Shown here: piece after piece, positions 44,707-53,115 of the stretch
Numbering within the stretch: position 1 is the first letter of the stretch
How the letters are laid out: every line of letters begins with the position of its first letter
Assembly (NCBI RefSeq): GCF_020089865.1
Contig: NZ_JAIRBM010000008.1
Location: 62,001 to 126,000, forward strand
DNA length: 64,000 bases
Reading direction: 5' to 3'
Source of the DNA: Microvirga puerhi
GTDB taxonomy: Bacteria; Pseudomonadota; Alphaproteobacteria; Rhizobiales; Beijerinckiaceae
The notes under the pieces: model-generated
What the model was told of the DNA's origin: nothing
Databases searched by the model: none
What the model saw: the letters and a program-made list of their open reading frames with translations, nothing else
Program-made: the position numbers and the translations under genes

Positions 44707-45797
44707 AGCGCCATTCCTCCCTGACGGCGCAGCAGAAGCCAGAGGAAGAACGGCGCGCCGATCGTGGCCGTCAGGATGCCGATGGGCAGTTCCGCCGGAG
44801 CTGCGATGGTGCGCGCCACCGTGTCGGCGCCGACGAGCAGCGTCGCTCCGAGCAGCGTCGACGCGGGAAGCAGCGTGCGATGGTCCGGACCTGCGAGAAG
44901 CCGGAGTACATGCGGCACCACGATGCCGACGAAGCCGATCATGCCCGCCGCAGCGACCGACGCTCCGACGGCGACGGCGACGAGGAGGATCGCGAGAGCC
45001 TTGACCCTCTGCACCGGCACGCCGAGATGAAAGGCCTCCGCTTCGCCGAGCGACAGAGCGTTCAGTCCACGCGCCAGGAATGGCATCAGGAGCAGGCTCG
45101 GCAGGATCAGCGGCACGATCGCGGCAACCTTCGTCCAGGTCGCGCCGCTCAACGAGCCAAGAGACCAGAAGGCGAGATCGCGCAATTGTCGGTCGTCGCT
45201 GAGATACGAGAACAGGCCCATCACGGCCCCCGAGAGCGCGCCGAACGCGACGCCGGCAAGCAGCATGGTGGCGATGGAGGTGCGGCCTTGGCGCGTTGCG
45301 ACGAGATAGAGCCCGAGCGTTGTCAGCAATCCGCCCGCGAAGGCGCCGGCGGGCAATGCGCCGAACGGCAGCGCGCCAATAAAGGGCGCAAGCAGCGCAT
45401 CGCCCAAGGTGATCGTCGCGGCGGCGGCGACCGCCGCTCCGGCCGATACGCCGACGAGGCCCGGATCCGCCAGCGGGTTGCGGAACAGTCCCTGCATGAG
45501 CGCGCCTGACGATGCGAGCGCGGCGCCGACGAGCAGTCCCAGGAACAGACGCGGCAGCCGCACCTGGAGGATGATGAGCGCATCACCGCCGACAGTGCTT
45601 CTGCCCGTGGCCGCATCGGCCAGAATGGTGAAAGCCCGCGATATCGGAATCCCGGTTGCGCCGACGCTGAGCGCTGCAAGGCTGATGAGCACGAGCAGCA
45701 GCGCGAGAGCCGAGAGCAGGATTCCTTTTCGCGCGCGCAACAAGGATCGCAGTCCCGTATCCTCCATCGCGGCGGGCTCCATGACGGCGGCCGTCAT
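44703..45797 (-). CDS. hmuU: Hemin ABC transporter permease (FecCD family)
   Basis: 364 aa with about ten membrane segments. FecCD features include LPRLFLGLLVGAALASSGAL, GLFRNPLADPGLVGVSAGA and MIGFVGIVVPHVLRLLAGPD. It moves heme across the inner membrane. The start overlaps the hmuT stop by 4 bp. Confidence 0.94.
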   Translation of the reverse strand: MTAAVMEPAAMEDTGLRSLLRARKGILLSALALLLVLISLAALSVGATGIPISRAFTILADAATGRSTVGGDALIILQVRLPRLFLGLLVGAALASSGALMQGLFRNPLADPGLVGVSAGAAVAAAATITLGDALLAPFIGALPFGALPAGAFAGGLLTTLGLYLVATRQGRTSIATMLLAGVAFGALSGAVMGLFSYLSDDRQLRDLAFWSLGSLSGATWTKVAAIVPLILPSLLLMPFLARGLNALSLGEAEAFHLGVPVQRVKALAILLVAVAVGASVAAAGMIGFVGIVVPHVLRLLAGPDHRTLLPASTLLGATLLVGADTVARTIAAPAELPIGILTATIGAPFFLWLLLRRQGGMAL

Positions 45798-46663
45798 GGC
45801 CGAGATGTTTCGGTCTGGCCCGGATAAAGCGCCCGCATGAGATCGCGCGCGGCCGCAGGGGTGCGCGGGCCGAATCCGAGAAGATAGACACCGTCCATGA
45901 CGATGAGCCGTCGCGCCGTGGCGGCAGGCGTTGCCGCGAAGGCCGGAAGCCCGAAGGGATCGGATGCGTTGCCGCCGGGGCCGTTCTGCATCATGACGAT
46001 CGCTTCCGGCGCGGCGGCGATGAGCCCCTCGTCGGACAGGGGCTTCCAGCCGGTCAAGGACGAGGCGACGTTCGTGGCGCCCGCCAAGGCCAGCACGGCA
46101 TCGGCGGTGGTCCCAGCGCCGCCGACGAGCGGGCGGCCGTTCTGGAGCGACAGCACGAAGAGTGCCCGGACCGGCCGCGTCACGCGGACTCGCTCTTTCG
46201 ACAGGAGGGCGAAATCCTGTTCGATCTCTCGTGCCAATGCGTTGCCGCGATCGGCCTCCTCGACGGCCTGGGCAATCACCTCGACCCGCTTGACGATGCC
46301 GGCGGGGCTCGGCTCTTCGGGAACGCGGACGATGGGGATTCCCGCCTGCGCGATGAGGTGCAGGGCGTCGGGAGGGCCGGCTCCCTCGCCAGCGAGCACC
46401 AGCGTCGGGCTCAAGGACAGCACACCCTCCGCCCCGAGCGCCCGGACATAGCCCACATTGGCCTTCGTCTTGAGCGCTTCGGCCGGATATTGGCTGGTGG
46501 AATCGACCCCGACGATCTCGGCCTCGTGTCCAAGGCGATAGAGGATCTCGGTGACGGCGCCGCCGATGCTGACGATCCGGCGCGGCGCGGCGGCACGGAT
46601 GCGCGGCGCGGCGAAAAGCAACGGCGTAGCGAGGAGAACGGCGCGACGGGAAAGCATCGTCAT
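45794..46663 (-). CDS. hmuT: Hemin-binding periplasmic protein
   Basis: 289 aa. A signal with a twin-arginine start (MLSRRAVLLATPLLFAAP) precedes a class III binding protein fold: RIVSIGGAVTEILYRLGHEA, GVDSTSQYPAEALK and LSPTLVLAGEGAGPPD. It carries heme from the outer membrane receptor to HmuUV. The start is ATG 46663, 10 bp after hemP. Confidence 0.94.
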   Translation of the reverse strand: MTMLSRRAVLLATPLLFAAPRIRAAAPRRIVSIGGAVTEILYRLGHEAEIVGVDSTSQYPAEALKTKANVGYVRALGAEGVLSLSPTLVLAGEGAGPPDALHLIAQAGIPIVRVPEEPSPAGIVKRVEVIAQAVEEADRGNALAREIEQDFALLSKERVRVTRPVRALFVLSLQNGRPLVGGAGTTADAVLALAGATNVASSLTGWKPLSDEGLIAAAPEAIVMMQNGPGGNASDPFGLPAFAATPAATARRLIVMDGVYLLGFGPRTPAAARDLMRALYPGQTETSRP

Positions 46664-46673
46664 GGAAGCACCT

Positions 46674-46838
46674 TCATTTCGTAAGGATCAGTTTGCCGTT
46701 CGCCGTGACCCGCAGGCGGTATCGCTCGCCGCGATGGAGCAGCACGATCTCGCGTTCGCTGCCGATCAGGCTCGCGACGTCGATCTCCTTCACGGCTGTC
46801 GTCCTGTCGCCCTTGGGCTCCGGCGGCGGGTGTTGCAC
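46674..46838 (-). CDS. HemP/HmuP hemin uptake protein
   Basis: 54 aa. The C-terminal half EIVLLHRGERYRLRVTANGK ending LILTK is the HemP signature. In Bradyrhizobium HmuP is a coactivator with Irr of the heme genes. GTG 46838 is the start, with TGGAG 6 bp upstream. It heads hemP-hmuTUV and is divergent from the receptor gene. Confidence 0.9.
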   Translation of the reverse strand: MQHPPPEPKGDRTTAVKEIDVASLIGSEREIVLLHRGERYRLRVTANGKLILTK

Positions 46839-46850
46839 GGCGATCTCCAG

Positions 46851-46922
46851 TTTTGATGTGTTCTAAATTAAGTAACGTGTGCGAGTGCCATGTATTCGTA
46901 GTTTAGAATTACGTAAAACTAC
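46851..46922. promoter_or_regulatory. Irr-box-like sites in the heme divergent promoter
   Basis: TTTTGATGTGTTCTAAA (46851-46867) matches the rhizobial iron control element TTTAGAA-N3-TTCTAAA at 12 of 14 defined bases. A second half site TTTAGAA (46902-46908) lies in the inverted repeat GTAGTTT-N11-AAACTAC (46898-46922). The whole 46839-47081 region is AT-rich and holds no gene. The role is inferred from sequence and from the known Irr-HmuP control of hmuR in Bradyrhizobium. Confidence 0.55.
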
Positions 46923-47081
46923 GAGATATCAAGGCTCTATTGACGGCGTTACTTGATTTGGATAACGAATGCAAACCCTCTCCGGCCGACGGCTGAGGGG
47001 GATAGCCAGCCAGCGTGATTTGTTTCTGCGCGAGCCAGCCAGTCACCAAGAAAAACATCGCTAAAGACTGGAATCGTCAGG

Positions 47082-49235
47082 ATGATTACGTTCCTGCGCG
47101 AAGGACTTCGCGCGTCCACATCCCATGGGGCACTTCTTCTTCTGGCGCCGCTGGCCGGCGCGCCTTTCGCTTTCGCGGCTGAAGCTCAGACCACGCCCGC
47201 TGCCTCCACCGCACCGAGCGATGGCAAGGTCCTCGAACTCGACACGATCACCGTGACGTCCGGCAAGACCGAGGACAAGGTGATCAACGACCTCGCCGGA
47301 TCGAGCGTCGTGACACGGCGGCAGATCGATCTTCTGCAATCGTCACGCATTTCCGATGTGCTGCAGGGTGTGCCCGGCGTGGCGGTGCAGGAAACCGGGA
47401 CCGATCCGGGGCAGGCGATCAATATCCGCGGCCTTCAGGATTTCGGTCGCGTGAACGTGCTGGTGGATGGAGCCCGGCAGGACTATCAGGTGAGCGGCCA
47501 TGGCGCCAACGGCACCTTCTATCTTGATCCCGAACTGATCGGCCAGGTGGACGTGACGCGTGGACCGGTGTCCACCGTCTATGGTTCGGGCGCCATCGGC
47601 GGCGTCGTCCAGTTTCGCACCCGCACGATCGACGATATCCTTGCGCCGGATGAACGCTACGGCGCGACTCAGCGGGTGGGCGTGGGCACCAACGGTGCCG
47701 GCATCTTCACCAACAGCATGGTCGGCGCGCGCGTCGGCACGGCAGCGGATGTGTTCGGTCAGTTCCTCTACCGCAACACGGGCAATTATCGCGACGGCGA
47801 CGACATCAAGGTCCGCGATTCCGATTCCGAACTCACCTCCGGCCTGTTCAAGTTCAATCTCTATCCGGCGGACGGCCACACGGTGAGCGGTTCTGCGCTA
47901 TTGCAGAACTACAACTTTACGAACAATGGCGACACCGGTGCCGGCACGCGGTTCAAGAACGACGTCACGGCGAACACCTTCACGCTCGGCTATCGGTTCA
48001 ACCGACCCGACACGCCATGGCTCGATCTGAGCCTGAAGGGCTACTACACCACCACCGAGGACCAGAAGCGCGTCATCACGCCGACCTCGACCTACGGCGC
48101 GCTCGGTGTGCTGCCGGGCGCACCTCTGTCCTACAGCATGCATACGGCCGGGTTCGACTTCAACAATACGTCCCGGTTCGAGACCTACGGCTTCACCCAT
48201 GCTCTGACGGTCGGCATCGACGGCGCGCAGGACGATGCGCGCACCCGCGACCGCGCCGGCGGTTATGGTGCGGCCTTCACGCCGTCCGGCACGCGCAACC
48301 TGTTCGGCGGTTTCGTGCAGGACGAGGTTCGCTTCACGCCATGGCTGCGCACCATCGGAGCGCTGCGCTTCGACAGCTATGAACTGAGCGGCGGCGGGAC
48401 CAATTCGGACGGATCTCACGTGTCGCCGAAACTCACGATCGGCGTCGAGCCGTTCAAGGGAATCGAATTCTACGGCACCTATGCCGAAGGGTATCGCGCG
48501 CCCACCATCACGGAGACGCTGATCCAGGGCTCCCATCCGTTCCCGATCTTCAACATCCTGCCGAATCCCGCCCTGCGGCCGGAAGTGGCCCATAATCTGG
48601 AAGGCGGCGTCAACATCCAGTACGACAACGTCCTGCGGGACGGCGACAGCTTCCGCGCCAAGGCGACCGTGTTCCACAACGTGGTCGACGACTATATCGA
48701 CAGCGTCGCGGTCGGTCCCGTCTACAACGTCCCGGTGGTCCCGGGCATGCCGGTCAGCGTTTGTCGATTCGTACCGAGATTGTGTGCCATCGGCATCCAG
48801 GATCAGCAGTATCAGAACATCACCCAGGCACGCCTGGAAGGTGCAGAGCTCGAAGCGGCCTATGACTGGGGCGGAGGCTTCGTGACCGTGGCCGGGTCCA
48901 TCGTCAACGGCAAGAACAAGGTGACCGACGAACCGCTCAACTCGGTCTCCCCGAACCGCCTGAGCACGACGCTCGGATTGCGGTTCCTCAACGACAAGCT
49001 CACGGTAGGAACGCGTCTGACCTTCGTCGACGATACCAAGTGGAACGTCGCGAATCCGGCGAAGGGCTACGGTCTCGTCGATCTCTTCGCGTCCTATCGC
49101 TACAGCGACAGCGTGAGCGGCGACATCTCGATCCAGAACGTCTTCAACCGGCAATACATCCAATACCAGAACAGCAACGCAAGTCCCGGCCTCACCGCCA
49201 AGTTCGGCCTGACGGTGAAATTCGCCAGTCGATAG
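47082..49235 (+). CDS. hmuR: TonB-dependent heme/hemoglobin receptor
   Basis: 717 aa outer-membrane barrel with signal peptide (cleavage near AFAAEA), plug domain (about 60-170, INIRGLQDFGRVNVLVDGA) and a C-terminal Phe-x-x-Arg end. Heme receptor features: YRAP at 471-474 (FRAP box), His485 and NPAL at 495-498 (NPNL box). The start is ATG 47082. First gene of a run with the IsdG-like enzyme, HutX and HugZ. Confidence 0.94.
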   Translation: MITFLREGLRASTSHGALLLLAPLAGAPFAFAAEAQTTPAASTAPSDGKVLELDTITVTSGKTEDKVINDLAGSSVVTRRQIDLLQSSRISDVLQGVPGVAVQETGTDPGQAINIRGLQDFGRVNVLVDGARQDYQVSGHGANGTFYLDPELIGQVDVTRGPVSTVYGSGAIGGVVQFRTRTIDDILAPDERYGATQRVGVGTNGAGIFTNSMVGARVGTAADVFGQFLYRNTGNYRDGDDIKVRDSDSELTSGLFKFNLYPADGHTVSGSALLQNYNFTNNGDTGAGTRFKNDVTANTFTLGYRFNRPDTPWLDLSLKGYYTTTEDQKRVITPTSTYGALGVLPGAPLSYSMHTAGFDFNNTSRFETYGFTHALTVGIDGAQDDARTRDRAGGYGAAFTPSGTRNLFGGFVQDEVRFTPWLRTIGALRFDSYELSGGGTNSDGSHVSPKLTIGVEPFKGIEFYGTYAEGYRAPTITETLIQGSHPFPIFNILPNPALRPEVAHNLEGGVNIQYDNVLRDGDSFRAKATVFHNVVDDYIDSVAVGPVYNVPVVPGMPVSVCRFVPRLCAIGIQDQQYQNITQARLEGAELEAAYDWGGGFVTVAGSIVNGKNKVTDEPLNSVSPNRLSTTLGLRFLNDKLTVGTRLTFVDDTKWNVANPAKGYGLVDLFASYRYSDSVSGDISIQNVFNRQYIQYQNSNASPGLTAKFGLTVKFASR

Positions 49236-49246
49236 GCGTTCCACGA

Positions 49247-49272
49247 GCCTCCGGCGATGCATTGCCGGAGGC
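49247..49272 (+). terminator. Intercistronic hairpin after the heme receptor
   Basis: GCCTCCGGC and GCCGGAGGC form a perfect 9 bp stem over eight bases, 12 bp after the receptor stop and 84 bp before the next gene. No T-tract follows, so partial termination or mRNA stabilisation is as likely as full termination. Confidence 0.5.
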
Positions 49273-49355
49273 ACCCACGACATCAGACGGGCCGCAGATG
49301 ACGCGGCCCGAGAATCCCGGCACCCGCGACCGGAAAACATGTGAAGGAGATCGTC

Positions 49356-49694
49356 ATGTTCATCGCCATGAACCGCTTCAAGGTCCTCAAAGACGCTGCC
49401 GAGGATTTCGAGCAGCGCTGGCTCACGCGGGAGAGCTATCTCCACGAGCTCGAAGGCTTTTTGGAATTTCACATGCTGCGAGGACCGGAGCGTGAGGATC
49501 ACATCCTCTATTCCTCGCACACTCTGTGGGCATCGAAGGCTGATTTCGAGGCCTGGACGCGCTCGGATCAGTTCCGCACGTCCCATACGCGCGCCAGCAC
49601 CGGCAACAACCGGCCACTCACCCTCGGACATCCGGAGTTCGAAGGCTTCGAGGTGATTCAGACCATCGGACCTGTCGTCCGGGCGGCGGAGTGA
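49356..49694 (+). CDS. IsdG-type heme-degrading monooxygenase
   Basis: 112 aa, one ABM ferredoxin-like domain. The IsdG catalytic set is at matching positions: Asn6 (FIAMNRFKV), Trp67 (DFEAWTRS) and His77 (RTSHTRA). Bradyrhizobium HmuD and HmuQ are of this type and open heme to release iron. ATG 49356 has AAGGAG 6 bp upstream. Its stop overlaps a GTG in the HutX frame. Confidence 0.92.
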   Translation: MFIAMNRFKVLKDAAEDFEQRWLTRESYLHELEGFLEFHMLRGPEREDHILYSSHTLWASKADFEAWTRSDQFRTSHTRASTGNNRPLTLGHPEFEGFEVIQTIGPVVRAAE

Positions 49695-49699
49695 GGCTG

Positions 49700-50209
49700 A
49701 TGCGACGGTCTGTGGAAGAATTGATCCGGCAGGATCTGGCGGCGAAGCCGGACGGCGTGCTCGAAACCATCGCCGATGCTCATGGCGCCCCGCTTCAAGC
49801 GGTCCTGGATTGTCTGCCCGCCGAGGCGGCGGTCCGGATCCCGGGCGGCCTGTTCGAGGAGATCTGGAAGGATCTGACCGGCTGGGGCGAAATCACCTTC
49901 ATCGTGCACACCCGCGACGGCGTCTTCGAATGCAAGGGCCGCGTCCCTCCCGGCGCCCAGGGCCGCGGGAGTTTCAACCTTCACGGCGACAGCCCCATCA
50001 GCGGCCATTTGCGTATGGAGCGTTGCCGGTTCATCTATTTCATCGATCGGCTATTCTTCGGGAAACGCTCCTGCTCGGTGCAGTTCGTGAACGAGGAGGG
50101 CGGCGTGATGTTCAAGATATTCGTCGGACGCAACGAGGATCGTAGTCTGAAGGCGGATCAGCTGGCCCGATTCGAGGCTTTGCGCGAGGCACAGCGCGGA
50201 CGGGCTTGA
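49700..50209 (+). CDS. hutX: Heme utilization carrier protein HutX/ChuX
   Basis: 169 aa. GGLFEEIWKDLTGWGEITFI, SFNLHGDSPISGHLRME and GKRSCSVQFVNEEGGVMFKI match HutX/ChuX, cytoplasmic heme-binding proteins that pass heme to HutZ/HugZ. ATG 49700 is used; a GTG at 49691 overlapping the previous stop is an alternative. Between the IsdG-like gene and hugZ. Confidence 0.92.
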   Translation: MRRSVEELIRQDLAAKPDGVLETIADAHGAPLQAVLDCLPAEAAVRIPGGLFEEIWKDLTGWGEITFIVHTRDGVFECKGRVPPGAQGRGSFNLHGDSPISGHLRMERCRFIYFIDRLFFGKRSCSVQFVNEEGGVMFKIFVGRNEDRSLKADQLARFEALREAQRGRA

Positions 50210-50240
50210 GACGATGAATGAAGGGGAGAGGGAAAGCGGC

Positions 50241-50996
50241 ATGACGAAGGATCGGACTCTGCCGGTCGACGATGACGCCCGCCTTCTGGCGAAACGGCTG
50301 ATGCGGACGGCGCGCTCGGGAGCACTTGCGACCTACGAGCACGAGACCGGCATGCCTTTCGCGAGCCTGGTGCAGGTCGCGACTGACCTCGACGGTACGC
50401 CTCTTATCCTAACCTCCGAGCTGTCCGGTCACACGAAGCTGCTCGCGGCAGACCCGCGCTGCTCGCTTCTTCTCTCCGCCATCGGCAAGGGCGATCCCTT
50501 GGCGCATCCGCGACTGACGCTTCTCGCTCAGGCGGAGCGGCTGGACCGGGAGGTGCCGACGACGCAGCAGATCCGTCGCCGTTATCTCCAGCAGCATCCG
50601 AAGGCTGCGCTTTACGCGGATTTTCCGGATTTCTCGTTCTGGCGCCTTAATCTCGCCTCGGCCAGCCTCAACGGCGGGTTCGGCCGCGCCTATCGGCTGG
50701 AACGGACCGATCTGGTCACCAATCTGAACGGCTTTCCGGACTTCTACGACCGCGAGGCCGATGCGATTGCCCATATGAACGAGGATCACCGGGAGGCTGT
50801 CGCGCTCTATGCCACGCGCCTGCTGGACGCGCAGGAAGGGGCGTGGCGGTTGATCGGGATCGATCCGGAAGGATTGCAGCTGGCGCTCGGCGACGAATTC
50901 CTGCGCCTGCCGTTTCCCACGCCCCTCAAGGAGGCCGGCGAACTGCGCTCCACGCTTGTCGCTCTCGCGCAGCAGGCACGTAGCACGCCGGCCTGA
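50241..50996 (+). CDS. HugZ-family heme oxygenase-like protein
   Basis: 251 aa. An N-terminal split-barrel flavin-reductase-like domain (about 15-160) and a C-terminal DUF2470 domain (DAIAHMNEDHREAVALYATR). HugZ proteins bind and cleave heme. The start ATG 50241 is chosen over ATG 50214 for its upstream GAGAGGG. Last gene of the hmuR run; it converges with 51027-51350. Confidence 0.9.
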   Translation: MTKDRTLPVDDDARLLAKRLMRTARSGALATYEHETGMPFASLVQVATDLDGTPLILTSELSGHTKLLAADPRCSLLLSAIGKGDPLAHPRLTLLAQAERLDREVPTTQQIRRRYLQQHPKAALYADFPDFSFWRLNLASASLNGGFGRAYRLERTDLVTNLNGFPDFYDREADAIAHMNEDHREAVALYATRLLDAQEGAWRLIGIDPEGLQLALGDEFLRLPFPTPLKEAGELRSTLVALAQQARSTPA

Positions 50997-51026
50997 TCAG
51001 CGCCCATCGGCGCCGGGTCGTGATCG

Positions 51027-51350
51027 TCAGTAGCCGTAATAATAGTCCTCACGGTAATAGCGCCGCGGTGCCTCGTAGTAGGGGCTGTAATAGGGGCGGC
51101 GATAGGCGGGCTGCGTCGCAGCGCCCAAGGCACCGCCGATGATCGCTCCCGTCACGCCTGCCGCGATCGCGGCATTGTTCGAGCGCCGGTAAGAATAACG
51201 CGGAGCCGCATAGTATCCGCGCGAGGCATGCCAGCCATGTTGCTTGTAATGGCCATAGGCATGGCCGCGTCCGGGGCGTGCTTCCGCCGATCCGGAGAAG
51301 GCGGATACGGCGATGAGCGCAGTACTCAACGCAACAACGAGCGTCTTCAT
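51027..51350 (-). CDS. Small exported Tyr-rich protein with glycine zipper
   Basis: 107 aa. Signal peptide (MKTLVVALSTALIAVSAFSG, cleavage near AEA), then a basic His/Tyr-rich part and AAIAAGVTGAIIGGALGAAT, a glycine-zipper segment, then a Tyr/Arg-rich tail (RRYYREDYYYGY). Such proteins are common in Hyphomicrobiales and have no known function; membrane or cell-surface association is inferred. The start is ATG 51350. Confidence 0.75.
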   Translation of the reverse strand: MKTLVVALSTALIAVSAFSGSAEARPGRGHAYGHYKQHGWHASRGYYAAPRYSYRRSNNAAIAAGVTGAIIGGALGAATQPAYRRPYYSPYYEAPRRYYREDYYYGY

Positions 51351-51466
51351 GCTGTCTCTCCTGAGTTTCTCTCGCCATAACAAAGACGAAAGGGCGAAAA
51401 GCGTTCCATTCGACAGCAATATGCTTCTTGTCCAAGAGGAATTATACGGGTCCTCTTGCTCATGAC

Positions 51467-51501
51467 GAAAAAGCGGCTGCGACGATTCATGTCGCAGCCG
51501 C
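51467..51501 (-). terminator. Intrinsic terminator of the DUF1236 gene
   Basis: On the minus strand GCGGCTGCGAC and GTCGCAGCCGC form an 11 bp stem over seven bases, followed by TTTTTCG. It starts 37 bp after the DUF1236 stop. Confidence 0.88.
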
Positions 51502-51537
51502 TTCATCTCAATTCTGCTTCGTGGAGAAGCTATATCG

Positions 51538-52194
51538 TCAGCCCTGCCGCTCGATGACCGTTACGATCTTGCGGGTCTTCGGCTCGACGATCACGATCTG
51601 GTCCTTCACGACTACGTAACGGCATTCGGGCAGGCCGTGAAGAATGCGGACGACGTCGCTCGGGCAGGTATGCAGCGTGGTGACGGATGCCGGCACGACG
51701 GATCCGACGCTCACGGTGAAGTCGACGTTGTTCAGGGGCTCCACACGCACCGATTGGAAAGCGTGGCCGATCTCCGTGCGCTGCTCCGTCGTGACGGAGA
51801 CGTTTGTGCTCGTGCTGCCGGTCGTGTTCGGCGCCGTGTTGTGCTGGGTCGAAGCCGCGCCAGGGTTCGCGGACCCGCTTGGAGCCCGGGTCGCGGCATT
51901 GCCCGACGTGGTTCCGGTGGAGGATCCGGAGGGTGCTTGGCCCATGGTGCCGCTGGTGCCACTGGGCGAAGGACTGGTCGCCCCGGTCGTGGAGGGCGGC
52001 CTCACGGTCGTGCCGCCACCGCTACCGGACATGGAACCTGAAGCGCCACCGGAGGTGCCGCCAGAGGCTCCGCTGGACATGCCGCCGGATGATCCGCCCG
52101 AAGTCCCGCCCGTGCTGCCGCCGGTCTGGGCAACCGCCGCGACACTCAAGGACAGGACCGCCGCGGCAACCGTCGTAAGAAGCGTAACACGCAT
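51538..52194 (-). CDS. Exported DUF1236 protein with Gly/Ser/Thr-rich linker
   Basis: 218 aa. A signal peptide (MRVTLLTTVAAAVLSLSVAA) is followed by about 105 residues almost only of Gly, Ser, Thr, Ala and Pro, then one DUF1236 domain (about 140-215; NNVDFTVSVGSVVPASVTTL and ECRYVVVKDQIVIVEP). DUF1236 proteins are periplasmic or surface proteins of unknown role in rhizobia. Single-gene unit with its own terminator. Confidence 0.87.
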   Translation of the reverse strand: MRVTLLTTVAAAVLSLSVAAVAQTGGSTGGTSGGSSGGMSSGASGGTSGGASGSMSGSGGGTTVRPPSTTGATSPSPSGTSGTMGQAPSGSSTGTTSGNAATRAPSGSANPGAASTQHNTAPNTTGSTSTNVSVTTEQRTEIGHAFQSVRVEPLNNVDFTVSVGSVVPASVTTLHTCPSDVVRILHGLPECRYVVVKDQIVIVEPKTRKIVTVIERQG

Positions 52195-52370
52195 GATGGA
52201 TCTCCTTCATCACGTGAAAAAGGATCGTCAGGGGTGGTCAACGGTAGTCCCTGGCCTCCGTTCCGCATTCGCCATGGGGTTACATCGGGCGGCTGCGACC
52301 TTGTGCGTTGATGAGGCGGCGGGAACAGGCTAGAGGCTCAGATCTGCCTTCTTCGGAAACGGGACCCTTC

Positions 52371-52985
52371 ATGACCACGCGCTTCCACCGCGGCGACCTC
52401 CCCGCCGATTACCGGCCCGGCCCGGCCATTGCGATCGATACCGAGACGCTCGGCCTCAATCCCCACCGAGACCGGCTCTGCGTCGTGCAGATCTCCACCG
52501 GCGACGGCAGCGCCGACGTGGTCCAGATCGCGAAGGACGGCCCCGCTCCGCAGAATCTGATGCGGGTTCTCAGCGACGAGAGCGTCCTCAAGATCTTCCA
52601 CTATGCCCGCTTCGACCTTGCCGTGCTCTTCCATGCCTTCGGCGTGATGCCGCGCCCGGTCTACTGCACCAAGATCGCATCCCGCCTCGTGCGGACCTAT
52701 ACCGACCGCCACGGTCTGAAGGACCTGACGCGGGAGCTCATCGGCGTGGAACTCTCAAAGCAGCAGCAATCCTCGGATTGGGGTGCGCCGACCCTCACAC
52801 AGGCGCAGCTCGACTATGCCGCTTCCGATGTCTTGTATCTCCACGCTCTGAAGGAGAAGCTCGACGGGATGCTGGAGCGCGAAAATCGCCTCGGCATCGC
52901 GCATCAATGCTTCTCGTTCCTGCCGACCCGGGCTCAGCTCGATCTGCTCGGCTGGGCCGAGACAGACATTTTTGCCCATAGTTGA
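52371..52985 (+). CDS. Ribonuclease D-like 3'-5' exonuclease
   Basis: 204 aa, exonuclease domain only and no HRDC domains, the short form common in alphaproteobacteria. DEDDy residues are seen in AIDTETLGLNPHRDRL, IFHYARFDLAVLF and LDYAASDVLYLHAL. It trims RNA 3' ends. The start is ATG 52371. It precedes lptC by about 100 bp, an order conserved in rhizobia. Confidence 0.93.
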   Translation: MTTRFHRGDLPADYRPGPAIAIDTETLGLNPHRDRLCVVQISTGDGSADVVQIAKDGPAPQNLMRVLSDESVLKIFHYARFDLAVLFHAFGVMPRPVYCTKIASRLVRTYTDRHGLKDLTRELIGVELSKQQQSSDWGAPTLTQAQLDYAASDVLYLHALKEKLDGMLERENRLGIAHQCFSFLPTRAQLDLLGWAETDIFAHS

Positions 52986-53115
52986 CGGGCGCTTAAACTT
53001 CTGAGGATATAACCTCATATCCCGTCATAACTTCGCCACGGCCGTCCGCCATGGCGCATCGCGGCTTTTGGCGGAAAAGGATCGTTCGAGCGTGGCAGGA
53101 GCGAAGGGCATCACG

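Noticed and set aside
47898..49631. 577-codon minus-strand frame opposite the heme receptor and the IsdG-like gene
   Set aside because: It crosses two well-supported genes on the other strand and shows no domain, only the complement of their codons.
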